Below are positions 55,083 to 63,568 of a stretch of 64,000 bases of DNA, in pieces. Position 1 is the first letter of the stretch, and the number at the start of each line of letters is the position of its first letter. Position numbers and translations under genes: made by a program. The stretch is from Kistimonas scapharcae (lineage in GTDB: Bacteria; Pseudomonadota; Gammaproteobacteria; Pseudomonadales; Endozoicomonadaceae). The notes beneath the pieces were generated by a model. The model made no database searches. It was not told the DNA's origin and saw only the letters and a program-made list of their open reading frames with translations. Where the stretch lies: contig NZ_BAABFL010000074.1 of NCBI RefSeq assembly GCF_039540975.1, positions 15,251 through 79,250 on the forward strand. The letters run 5' to 3'.

Positions 55083-56525
55083 ATGAAACCAAGCTTGCCC
55101 CGCTTTGACAAAGCCCGCGTCGTGGTGGTCGGCGATGTCATGCTGGACCGTTACTGGCAGGGTCCCACCCGTAGAATATCCCCCGAGGCGCCGGTTCCGG
55201 TCGTCCGGGTCAACGGCAGTGATGACCGCCCCGGCGGCGCCGGCAACGTCGCACTGAATGTCACCTCGCTGGGCGCCCCCGCCTGGCTGCTGGGCATCAC
55301 CGGCGATGATGAAGCCGCTGACGCCCTGACCACCCGACTGGAAGCAGCCGGCGTCTACTGTGACTTCGTACGCCTGAAAGATGCACCCACCATCACCAAA
55401 CTACGGGTCATCAGCCAGCATCAGCAGCTGATTCGTCTGGACTTTGAGGAAGCGTTTACCGGTATCGATGTGGATACCATCCCTGATCGCCTCTCGGCGC
55501 TCCTGGATAATGCCGACGCCCTGATTGTTTCGGATTATGGCAAGGGCACCCTGAAAGATATTCAGGAACTGATCCGGCTGGCACGGAAACGCAATATTCC
55601 CGTACTGGCAGACCCCAAGGGACAGGATTTCACCCGCTACCGTGGCGCCACCGTCATCACCCCGAACCTGCATGAGTTCGAGGCGATTGTCGGCAGCTGC
55701 TCCACCGAAGAAGAGCTGGTCGCCAAAGGCCAGGCGTTGCGCGAAGAACTGATGCTCGACGCCCTGCTGATTACCCGCGGCGAACATGGCATGACCCTGC
55801 TACGTGCGGACGAAAAAGAATTGCATCTGCCGGCCCGCGCCCGTGAAGTGTTTGATGTCACCGGCGCTGGCGATACGGTCATCGCCACCCTGGCAGCCGC
55901 ACTGGCCAGTGGTGAACCGCTGCCTCGTGCCGCCGCACTGGCCAACATTGCCGCCGGTATTGTGGTGGCCAAGCTGGGCACTGCCACCGTCAGCCTGCCG
56001 GAGCTACGCCGTGCCGTAAATGCCATCCAGGGCTCTGAACGGGGTGCCATGACGCGTGAGCAGCTGTTGATCGCGGTTGAAGATGCCCGTGCCCATGGCG
56101 AGAAAATCGTCTTTACCAACGGTTGTTTCGACATTATTCACGCCGGGCATGTCGGCTACCTGGAGCAGGCCCGTAAGCTGGGTGACCGGCTGGTACTGGC
56201 CATCAACGGCGATGAGTCTGTCACTCGACTGAAAGGCGAAGGTCGCCCGATCAACCCTGTTGAGCGACGCATGGCGGTACTGGCAGGTCTGGAAGCCGTC
56301 GATTGGGTAGTTTCCTTCAACGAAGACACACCGGAATCCCTGCTGGAACAGCTGAAACCGGATGTACTGGTGAAAGGCGGCGATTACGGTATCAACGAAG
56401 TCGTAGGCGCAGACATTGTCACCGCCTACGGTGGCGAAGTCGCCGTGCTGGATTTTCTGGAAAACTGCTCAACAACAGCAATTGTTCAAAAAATCCGCAA
56501 GGAAAATGAGCAAGAGCCTGCCTGA
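55083..56525 (+). CDS. hldE: Bifunctional heptose kinase/adenylyltransferase
   Basis: Makes ADP-heptose for the LPS inner core. The start at 55083 (MKPSLPRFDKARVVVVGDVM) matches the family and gives 480 residues; the ATG at 55056 would add nine. The N-terminal PfkB/ribokinase domain has GGAGNVALN and the DVTGAGDTV anion hole. The C-terminal nucleotidyltransferase begins FTNGCFDIIHAGHVGYLEQA (the HxGH motif, about 344-363). It follows msbA in the same direction. Confidence 0.96.
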   Translation: MKPSLPRFDKARVVVVGDVMLDRYWQGPTRRISPEAPVPVVRVNGSDDRPGGAGNVALNVTSLGAPAWLLGITGDDEAADALTTRLEAAGVYCDFVRLKDAPTITKLRVISQHQQLIRLDFEEAFTGIDVDTIPDRLSALLDNADALIVSDYGKGTLKDIQELIRLARKRNIPVLADPKGQDFTRYRGATVITPNLHEFEAIVGSCSTEEELVAKGQALREELMLDALLITRGEHGMTLLRADEKELHLPARAREVFDVTGAGDTVIATLAAALASGEPLPRAAALANIAAGIVVAKLGTATVSLPELRRAVNAIQGSERGAMTREQLLIAVEDARAHGEKIVFTNGCFDIIHAGHVGYLEQARKLGDRLVLAINGDESVTRLKGEGRPINPVERRMAVLAGLEAVDWVVSFNEDTPESLLEQLKPDVLVKGGDYGINEVVGADIVTAYGGEVAVLDFLENCSTTAIVQKIRKENEQEPA

Positions 56526-56532
56526 TAAGCCC

Positions 56533-56567
56533 CATAATGGGTCGGTGATTCTCATCGACCCATTATG
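56533..56567. terminator. Perfect hairpin between hldE and the Nudix-like gene
   Basis: Arms 56533-56544 and 56556-56567 give 12 perfect base pairs, extendable by a G-U and a T-A. It sits between convergent genes with no T run on either side. Confidence 0.55.
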
Positions 56568-56570
56568 CAA

Positions 56571-57443
56571 TTACCGTTCTGCCGTCAGATTGAGCTTTCC
56601 ACCATATTGATGGGTGACAAAAAGCCGATTTTTCCTGGGCGCGAAAAACTCAGAAAAACGATAGCCACTCCCATCAAACCGGGTAAGTTTTCCATCAATC
56701 AATTGAAAATAGCCCTGCAGCCTTTCACCCTGACACTGCACGAGAATAAAACGCCGCTCTGGCCTTAACCGGCTGACAAGAAAACCATCTTCTTTCTCAT
56801 CTTCCACATAAAAACCCTGTTCAGGCCATGCTTCCAGTGCAACCGTCAGACTGTAAACTAACTGAACGCTATTTGTAGGACAGTGAACATAGAGGTGAAC
56901 AGGCAATGTCACTGACTGACCATTAATAGAAACGGTCTCTCCCTGCTGACCTGCCAGCCAGCCGGAGGGATGGAGTTCCATAACCCCTGACTGCTGGGGT
57001 AATTCATAAGGATTACCCACAGGCTGGGTGTCAAAATAAAAAGGGAAATACCCAGCCCCCTGCTTGAACAAAACTTCTTCTGAAATTTCCCGCAGCACGG
57101 TATCGAACGGATTATCCAACTCCGCAGTTTCGACATACCCCGACACGAGCTTTAAAACCCTTCCCGCATCGCCGCGATCCTGCTCAACCAATACCAGGTA
57201 CTCGTTATCACAGACCTGTATTTTCAACAGAACCGAAATACCGACATTCGCCAGGGATATTTCATTGCTATCAGGAAAGGCGGGAGACACAGTACGGCTG
57301 GAGCGGATGGCTGCCATTTCACTGAATGTCAGCGGATCGCCAAACGGCAGCAGGTCATAACCATCCGCAGTACGCACCAGTTTCACCTGGCGCGTTGAAA
57401 ATGCAGTTGCGGCTTCCCTGCGCAGAATAATTCCTTCACTCAT
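56571..57443 (-). CDS. Nudix-like protein of unknown role
   Basis: The 290-residue protein is not recognised as a named enzyme. Around residues 100-123 a Nudix-box-like stretch is seen: G102, E108, then RE (118-119) and EE (122-123). The spacing between the first Glu and RE is 9 instead of 7, and the usual Gly after EE is Leu, so catalysis is uncertain. N- and C-terminal parts flank it: an early MAAIRSSRTVSPAF segment, and a late RPERRFILVQCQGERLQG region that looks beta-rich. The start overlaps the aldo/keto reductase stop by 4 bases (ATGA), so it is translationally coupled to that gene and to the FAD oxidoreductase. That suggests a shared small-molecule pathway in the LPS locus. Confidence 0.6.
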   Translation of the reverse strand: MSEGIILRREAATAFSTRQVKLVRTADGYDLLPFGDPLTFSEMAAIRSSRTVSPAFPDSNEISLANVGISVLLKIQVCDNEYLVLVEQDRGDAGRVLKLVSGYVETAELDNPFDTVLREISEEVLFKQGAGYFPFYFDTQPVGNPYELPQQSGVMELHPSGWLAGQQGETVSINGQSVTLPVHLYVHCPTNSVQLVYSLTVALEAWPEQGFYVEDEKEDGFLVSRLRPERRFILVQCQGERLQGYFQLIDGKLTRFDGSGYRFSEFFAPRKNRLFVTHQYGGKLNLTAER

Positions 57444-58243
57444 GCAGCATGCTTCTCCACCGCCTGCAGCACGGCATGCACATTATGACGAAGATGGTCT
57501 GGATTAATCGTTCCCAGCACCGCTGCAGAAACGCCAGCATGGGAGAACACAAAATCCATGCAGGTCTGTACCGGATCATCACCATCGCTACAGAGATGGC
57601 CGCTGGCCAGTGCTTTCTTCACCAGGATAGCCTTACCATGATCCCGGGCATAATCCAGCACGGCACGCTCGCCCTGCTCGTTGAGGTTCCAGGTCACCAT
57701 GGCACAGTCAGACTGTTCCAACGCAAGGATGCCGCCTTCCACGGTCTTGGTCGACATACCAGACGCTCGCACCAACCCTTCACGCTTCAACTCCGCCAGC
57801 ACGTCCAGGCAGCCATAACGGCGGATAATATCCACATCGTCGCCACTGGAATGCACTAACACCATATCCAGATAATCAGTCCCCAACCGCTTCAGGCTGC
57901 GCTCGATGCTGAAACGAAGATGCTCCGGCGTGAAATCGAAACGGGATTCACCATTCTCGAACTCTTCACCCACCTTGGTGCAGATCACCCATGAAGCACG
58001 GTCGTCGGCAATCAGATGCCCCAGCCGCTCTTCACTCGAACCGTAAGCCGGTGCAGTATCCAGCAAGTTGATACCGAGCTCCCTGGCCTGTGCCAGAAGA
58101 CTTGCCGCTTCACGGTCATCAGGAATCCTGAAAGCCTCAGGGTATTTGACCTGCTGATCACGCCCCAGCTTGACCGTACCAAAACCCACCGGTGAAATCG
58201 TCACACCGGTGTCGGCCACGGGTTTTCTCAGGTGCTCAATCAA
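57440..58243 (-). CDS. Aldo/keto reductase
   Basis: NADPH-type aldo/keto reductase, substrate unknown. I start it at a TTG (58243): GGAG lies 8 bases upstream, and the start overlaps the preceding gene by 8 bases; there is no ATG in the right place. The 268 residues keep the catalytic tetrad Asp62, Tyr67, Lys90 and His131 (NLLDTAPAYG, CTKVGE, LVHSSG). The open frame extends to 58360 inside the oxidoreductase gene but has no AKR character there. It is the middle gene of a three-gene coupled unit. Confidence 0.85.
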   Translation of the reverse strand: MIEHLRKPVADTGVTISPVGFGTVKLGRDQQVKYPEAFRIPDDREAASLLAQARELGINLLDTAPAYGSSEERLGHLIADDRASWVICTKVGEEFENGESRFDFTPEHLRFSIERSLKRLGTDYLDMVLVHSSGDDVDIIRRYGCLDVLAELKREGLVRASGMSTKTVEGGILALEQSDCAMVTWNLNEQGERAVLDYARDHGKAILVKKALASGHLCSDGDDPVQTCMDFVFSHAGVSAAVLGTINPDHLRHNVHAVLQAVEKHAA

Positions 58244-59450
58244 AATAACCACTCCAGAAGGGGCCGGTGACAGTCGGCCGGGGGAGCGATTCAGGCAGCC
58301 CGAACGCTTCATTACCTGAAGGTTCAATGTCAGCCCCCTGCAGTTCCTTAACCACCTCATCGCTGAGATTCGGTGCCAGCGCCAGCTTGGTGGGCCAGGT
58401 AATCAGACCATTACCGACGGCTTTGCAATAGGCGGCATCCGGTCTCAATAGTTTACTTTGCTTAGGCTCCGCCCGGTTCACCCGCAGGGTTGCCCATTGG
58501 GCATCCGAGAAATCAACCCAGGGCAGGAGCTTCTCCACTTCTTTTTTCGCGCGGACAATCTGCTCGTCACTGTCACGCTTAACACCGGACTCCGCAATAT
58601 CGCCTCCCATGTACCAGACCCACTGGTCATCATCCGTAGGATGACTGGTTACGGTCAGGCGCGGCACGATATCGGTGCTGATGCAGTGAGCATAGAGTGG
58701 ATAGGGGTGTTTATGCTTCATCATCACCATATGCAACGGACGCAGCTGCATTTCAGGTGATGTGACACCCCAGCGCTGGAGAATATCCCCCGTGCCTTCA
58801 CCGGCCGTGAGGACAAAGCGCCGGGCACGGATTTCATAGGTTTCACCACCGGCAGTGCATTCAATGGCGGTGATATCACCGTTCTCACCAAAGCGAATCA
58901 CGCTGTCCTGATCCCAGTCCACCTTCAGCGTGCGATCTTCCAGACCCGCGATCAGTTCACTGACCACCGTTTCAATATCCAGCACACTTTCATTGAGTTT
59001 GTAGAGTTTCCCCTTGAAACCCGGGTCAGCGAACACCTTGGGAACCTCATCACGCTTGACCGGGTCAACTCGCCCGCGTAACGCCTTGCTGGCAAAGAAG
59101 GTGGCCATTCGCGAACCGAGACCGCCAGGCGTCCACATATACTGGTGATCAGACAGGATGCGCACACGGGTCAGATCGATTTCGCCTTCGCCATCCAGGC
59201 AGGCGCGCCAGCGGGCTGGCATGCCGGCGATACACTCTGAGGCCTCGGTCAGATTACCCGACAGTGCATACTTGATACCGCCGTGGATGATCCCCTGTGA
59301 TTTGATACTCTGGCCACCACCAAGCGTGGCGTTTTCCAGGAGAAGGGCCTTGTAGCCCATGTCGTTGAGGCGCCGGAACAGCCATAAACCAGCAATTCCG
59401 CCACCGATAATAGTTACATCAGTGTCGATGACGTGGGACATGATACTCAT
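58236..59450 (-). CDS. FAD-dependent oxidoreductase (DAO/glycerol-3-phosphate dehydrogenase-like)
   Basis: Probable flavin dehydrogenase of the DAO superfamily, substrate unknown. The ATG at 59450 gives 404 residues; ATG 59441 is an alternative. The N-terminal dinucleotide fold has TIIGGGIAGLWLFRRL (Gly motif about 16-21), followed by ATLGGGQSIKSQGIIHGGIKYAL, reminiscent of glycerol-3-phosphate or 2-hydroxyglutarate dehydrogenases. A C-terminal WPTKLALAP segment is conserved-looking. No signal peptide, so it is cytosolic or membrane-peripheral. First gene of the coupled trio; divergent from waaA across 156 bases. Confidence 0.82.
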   Translation of the reverse strand: MSIMSHVIDTDVTIIGGGIAGLWLFRRLNDMGYKALLLENATLGGGQSIKSQGIIHGGIKYALSGNLTEASECIAGMPARWRACLDGEGEIDLTRVRILSDHQYMWTPGGLGSRMATFFASKALRGRVDPVKRDEVPKVFADPGFKGKLYKLNESVLDIETVVSELIAGLEDRTLKVDWDQDSVIRFGENGDITAIECTAGGETYEIRARRFVLTAGEGTGDILQRWGVTSPEMQLRPLHMVMMKHKHPYPLYAHCISTDIVPRLTVTSHPTDDDQWVWYMGGDIAESGVKRDSDEQIVRAKKEVEKLLPWVDFSDAQWATLRVNRAEPKQSKLLRPDAAYCKAVGNGLITWPTKLALAPNLSDEVVKELQGADIEPSGNEAFGLPESLPRPTVTGPFWSGYFD

Positions 59451-59606
59451 CAATTCAGGTTAGTTCGGGGGAGTATAAGCCTTCCCGCCAGCATGGGTCT
59501 ATTGAGACAACCCGGCTAACACCGGCGGCATCCAAGAAACCCATGGCAGAAGCACTGACAAATCACGATAATGGCTCATTTGCTGACAAACCGGTGACAA
59601 GCCGCA

Positions 59607-60887
59607 ATGCCTCGACTGATTTATACCCTGGTTTATTATCTGTTATTGCCACTGATTATCCTTCGCCTGCTTTACCGGGCCTGGAAGGCTCCAGCCTATG
59701 CCCGCCGCTGGAATGAACGGTTTGGTTTTTTCAAGGCATCTAACCCGCCGATGAAAAGTATCTGGGTGCATTCAGTCTCTGTCGGAGAAACCATTGCCGC
59801 CACCCCCTTAGTTAATGCCCTGAAAACCCGTTATCCCGATCATCGGATTGTCGTTACCACCATGACACCGACGGGATCAGACAGGGTCAGAGCGATCCAT
59901 GGCGACAGTGTTTTTCATGTCTATGTCCCTTATGATCTGCCCGGCGCGGTAAACCGGTTTCTGGACCGAATCACCCCGGAACTGGCCATCATCATGGAAA
60001 CGGAACTCTGGCCCAATACGATTGCCGCCTGCCATAAACGGCATATTCCTACCCTCCTGACTAACGCTCGCCTGTCAGAGCGTTCAGCACGAGGTTATGC
60101 CAAGCTTGGGCCTTTGACCCGTGGCATGCTCCAGCAATTAAGCTTTATTGCCGCACAGGCAAAAGATGACGCTGAACGCTTCATCCAGCTGGGCCATCCC
60201 CGTTGCCAGACAATGGTGACCGGCACGCTGAAGTATGATCTGAATGTAGAAAAGACACTGAGTGACAAGGCAAAGGTGCTTCGCGCGCACTGGTTGAGCG
60301 AACGTCTGGCATCAACAAAGATTCTTATTGCTGCCAGCACCCATAAAGGCGAAGAGGAACAGATCCTTTCAGCGTTCGAGAAGGTTCGAGGACAGCACAA
60401 GGACACCCTGCTGCTTCTGGTACCCCGCCATCCCGAACGTTTTAACGACGTTCATGCATTGATCACCAGCCAGAATCTGTCAGTAGCTCGTCGAAGCAGT
60501 AATGAACCAGTGACCGCATCAACCGATGTCATCCTGGGGGACACCATGGGCGAAATGATGCTGCTGTTCAGCGCTTCTGATATCAGCTTTATTGGAGGTA
60601 GTCTGGTACCTGTAGGTGGTCACAACCTGCTGGAACCTGCGGCCGTTGGCTTGCCGGTCATCAGCGGCCCTCACCTATTCAACTTCGCGGATGTCGCCAC
60701 TACCCTGAAAGCGGCCAATGCACTTTCTGTGGTCAATAATCAGGAAGAACTGGCTGATCGGATGATCACACTGCTAGACGATGAAGCCCTAAGAAAAAGC
60801 ACAGGGCAGGCAGGGAAGCGGGTCGTCGAACAAAACCGTGGCGCCCTGGAAAAGCAGCTGACACTGGCAGCAAGCCTGATGCACTAA
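59607..60887 (+). CDS. waaA: 3-deoxy-D-manno-octulosonic acid (Kdo) transferase
   Basis: Adds Kdo to lipid IVA, the start of the LPS core. The 426-residue GT30 protein has an N-terminal membrane anchor (about 5-25), then the catalytic segment HSVSVGE with Glu61. The GDTMGEMMLLFSASDISFIGGSLVPVGGHN-type donor-site region (given here in parts: GDTMGEM, FIGGSLVPVGGHNLLEPA) lies in the C-terminal half. It ends the LPS-related neighbourhood. Confidence 0.96.
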   Translation: MPRLIYTLVYYLLLPLIILRLLYRAWKAPAYARRWNERFGFFKASNPPMKSIWVHSVSVGETIAATPLVNALKTRYPDHRIVVTTMTPTGSDRVRAIHGDSVFHVYVPYDLPGAVNRFLDRITPELAIIMETELWPNTIAACHKRHIPTLLTNARLSERSARGYAKLGPLTRGMLQQLSFIAAQAKDDAERFIQLGHPRCQTMVTGTLKYDLNVEKTLSDKAKVLRAHWLSERLASTKILIAASTHKGEEEQILSAFEKVRGQHKDTLLLLVPRHPERFNDVHALITSQNLSVARRSSNEPVTASTDVILGDTMGEMMLLFSASDISFIGGSLVPVGGHNLLEPAAVGLPVISGPHLFNFADVATTLKAANALSVVNNQEELADRMITLLDDEALRKSTGQAGKRVVEQNRGALEKQLTLAASLMH

Positions 60888-60901
60888 TGCCCTCCTCCCG
60901 C

Positions 60902-60923
60902 GGCGATGAGTTCTCTCATCGCC
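60902..60923 (+). terminator. Hairpin after waaA without T tract
   Basis: GGCGATGAG (60902-60910) pairs with CTCATCGCC (60915-60923), loop TTCT. It begins 14 bases past the waaA stop; no T run follows. Confidence 0.5.
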
Positions 60924-61080
60924 CGCTTCATCAAACTGTCACATTTACCTGCCAAGGTAGCCTCCGCTCGCCATATAACTGATTAAAACACTTACTCAAC
61001 AGTTTTTATGCAACATGGCTTATTTACGACTATGTTCCATCGCAACAACGCATTCTCTTGCTGAAAAAAACTGTGCATTG

Positions 61081-63393
61081 ATGCTTTCAAAATCAAATCG
61101 TAACTATCTCCCAGTTCATCTGGTGCTGACAGCTCTGGCCGTGACATCCCCTCTTTTAGTCGAAGCCACGCCATTGTCCGTCTATGGTGCGCTGACAGAC
61201 TTTGGAAACACACTTGAATCGCTTACCCATGCCCGTACATCTTCTTCTCTGTTGTACCTTAATGCAGCGAATCCTGTATCGGAGGAACAATTCTCAGACA
61301 TCAAAAGCCGAATGTGGACAGGAGACATATTGCTCATTGACGGTACGGAAAGTGAACCTCAAACAGTCCAGGCCATCAGTGCGTCATTGGGCGGTGTCGG
61401 TTTATACGGCCACGTTGTCATGATGTACAAGCCAGGTTTTGCACCCGCTCAATTCAAGCAAATCGTATCGGCCAGTGCAGCAGGCAGGGACCTTACCCAC
61501 GACGACACAAAAGAAAAACTGGCCTATGAAACATTGGCATTACATGATCGCTGGGCCAGGCAACTGCAATACAAGAGCAGTCAACAACGCTTTGGCACGT
61601 CGGAATGGCGCCCCGAAACAACAGTACAAATTGAGTTACGGGAAATTAACCTTCCATGCCTGGTCGGCAATCAGCTCGAAGGTAGTCTGTCAGACCCTGT
61701 GTATTGGACAGGTGGACTGATTGACGCTTGCAATCACAGCGCCAGCTTCTCACTAAACTATGCGGTCGACTTTATCCGTTCCGCGTCCGCCCTACAGGGG
61801 ACAGAAGACGCTAAATATGTACGTTTTACTGTGAACCCGGAATCCAGTGGCGGGGCTGGCTGGCATCTTGTTGACAGACCGACCCATCGGCATACATGGT
61901 TTCAAAGCTGGACGAATCGAACCACCTGGTTTGGCCCTATTGCTGATTACTACCGTATTGAAATTCATGCTTTAGATGAAGATATCCGTCTTTCAAATAG
62001 CATTCCCGGCAGTTCACCCAAGCATTCAAAGGTAAAGGCAAAAGATACGATTAAAGTTGGCTTACCCGTACGCGTGGGGTTCTCTCCAAGGCCAGCAGCA
62101 CCACATCAAGAAGTATTCCCTGAACTGCCCCCTGGTAATGATCAAGAACCACCTGAAGCAGCGCTCCCGCCCCCAGAAGCACGTCCCCAGTATCCCTCGG
62201 AAAATAATCGTGAAATACCCGATGCGGATATCCCGCAACCAGAAATGCCTGCTGTGGCAATAGTCTATCCCGCAGCGGATGTTCAACATTCAGGTGAACA
62301 AAACCAGCAAGCACCCAACAAACCCACCTGGCAACCAGGAGTAATGCCGATGCTCGTCGAAGAAGGCAGTCTCTCTGATACAGAGGAAAACCCTATCCCC
62401 AGTAATGACTTTGCTTCTGACGACGACAATTCCATTCCTGAATACGATACATCACTAATGCATGGTAAGCCCAGGTCCCACCTATCAGACTCGACAAAAC
62501 ACAAGCATCAGCTTACTCACAGACATTTATCCACTGTTCCCGCTGGCTCCTACTATAGTTCCCGCTCTGTCACTTATCTTAATCACGAATATGTCATTCA
62601 GAATTTATCCAGGTCATACAAAACAGATTCTGCTATCTGGTTATGGAATCGAGAGTTTTCAAAATCGAGTGGTGACTGGAGATACCACGAAAAATGTTAT
62701 ATAGCCTGCACTGATTGGTTTTTTTCAGATGCCGAATTCTCTGCTAATGCATACAGCCACTTCACGCCTGGGTTTTCTGCGACGTTTAAGGTGCCATCAG
62801 ATAAAATCGGCCATTCCATCTTCAAATTTGTCAGCACAGTAAACCCCGTAGCACTGGCTGGCCATATTCGCTATCAATTCCTGTTTCAGGACTATTCACT
62901 TTGGGATCAGAAAGGCGAAAAACACAGTATTGAAAGGTGGTTCAGGATCAACTGGGATTCCCCCGTCTTCAGCACATTACCAACGATAACAGTAGAAGCC
63001 AGTAAACAAGACAGTACACGTGGACTTTGTCTGACTGTTCTTGAAAACAACACTGCAGAAGGTGCACCAGTCGATATCTATAAGTGTCATTCGAATTCAA
63101 ATCAATACTGGCAATATGATAACAAACAGCAGCTACGTTCAATGGTCACCCGGGATCGTTGCCTAACTGCAGAGAGCAACAATACTCTATCAGTACACCC
63201 ATGTTCCAATATGAACCAGCAAAAATGGCAATGGCAGAAAAACAGGCTAATAAATCTAGACCTCTTCTATCTGACGATTAAAAATGGAAAAGCAACAATA
63301 ACTAAAGACACATCAAAAACAAACAACATTAGCGAATGGCAGCCTTTTCTGATACAAGCCCCATTAAACAATACGTTTACACTGGAGAATTAA
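61081..63393 (+). CDS. Secreted multidomain protein with C-terminal ricin-type lectin domain
   Basis: Unknown function; probably an exported effector or toxin-like protein. The ATG at 61081 gives a good signal peptide (MLSKSNRNYLPVH then LVLTALAVTSPLLVEA) and 770 residues. The frame opens at 61015, and neither start has a clear ribosome site. Order: an N-terminal globular domain (about 30-330) with WTGDILLIDG, GLYGHVVMMY and IDACNHSASF; a Pro/Glu/Asp-rich linker (about 335-480); an aromatic-rich middle domain (about 490-635); and a C-terminal beta-trefoil of ricin type. The trefoil has repeats marked GLCLTV...YKCHSNSNQYWQY and RCLTAE...HPCSNMNQQKWQW, plus a degenerate third repeat. It is AT-richer than the preceding genes and has no operon partner upstream. 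Confidence 0.72.
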   Translation: MLSKSNRNYLPVHLVLTALAVTSPLLVEATPLSVYGALTDFGNTLESLTHARTSSSLLYLNAANPVSEEQFSDIKSRMWTGDILLIDGTESEPQTVQAISASLGGVGLYGHVVMMYKPGFAPAQFKQIVSASAAGRDLTHDDTKEKLAYETLALHDRWARQLQYKSSQQRFGTSEWRPETTVQIELREINLPCLVGNQLEGSLSDPVYWTGGLIDACNHSASFSLNYAVDFIRSASALQGTEDAKYVRFTVNPESSGGAGWHLVDRPTHRHTWFQSWTNRTTWFGPIADYYRIEIHALDEDIRLSNSIPGSSPKHSKVKAKDTIKVGLPVRVGFSPRPAAPHQEVFPELPPGNDQEPPEAALPPPEARPQYPSENNREIPDADIPQPEMPAVAIVYPAADVQHSGEQNQQAPNKPTWQPGVMPMLVEEGSLSDTEENPIPSNDFASDDDNSIPEYDTSLMHGKPRSHLSDSTKHKHQLTHRHLSTVPAGSYYSSRSVTYLNHEYVIQNLSRSYKTDSAIWLWNREFSKSSGDWRYHEKCYIACTDWFFSDAEFSANAYSHFTPGFSATFKVPSDKIGHSIFKFVSTVNPVALAGHIRYQFLFQDYSLWDQKGEKHSIERWFRINWDSPVFSTLPTITVEASKQDSTRGLCLTVLENNTAEGAPVDIYKCHSNSNQYWQYDNKQQLRSMVTRDRCLTAESNNTLSVHPCSNMNQQKWQWQKNRLINLDLFYLTIKNGKATITKDTSKTNNISEWQPFLIQAPLNNTFTLEN

Positions 63394-63568
63394 TATCAAT
63401 CAAAAATGCCTTGCCCAATTCATCATGACAGCTTTGTCATTATATACTCTGAACTTACAGGGAATTACTACATCATACCCTCTATAGACGTAACGCCAGA
63501 AAAACCATCCATTTTTAGGATAAATACAGGGGTTACGCCGAACATTATCTTTAGAAGAGGGAAGTTTT

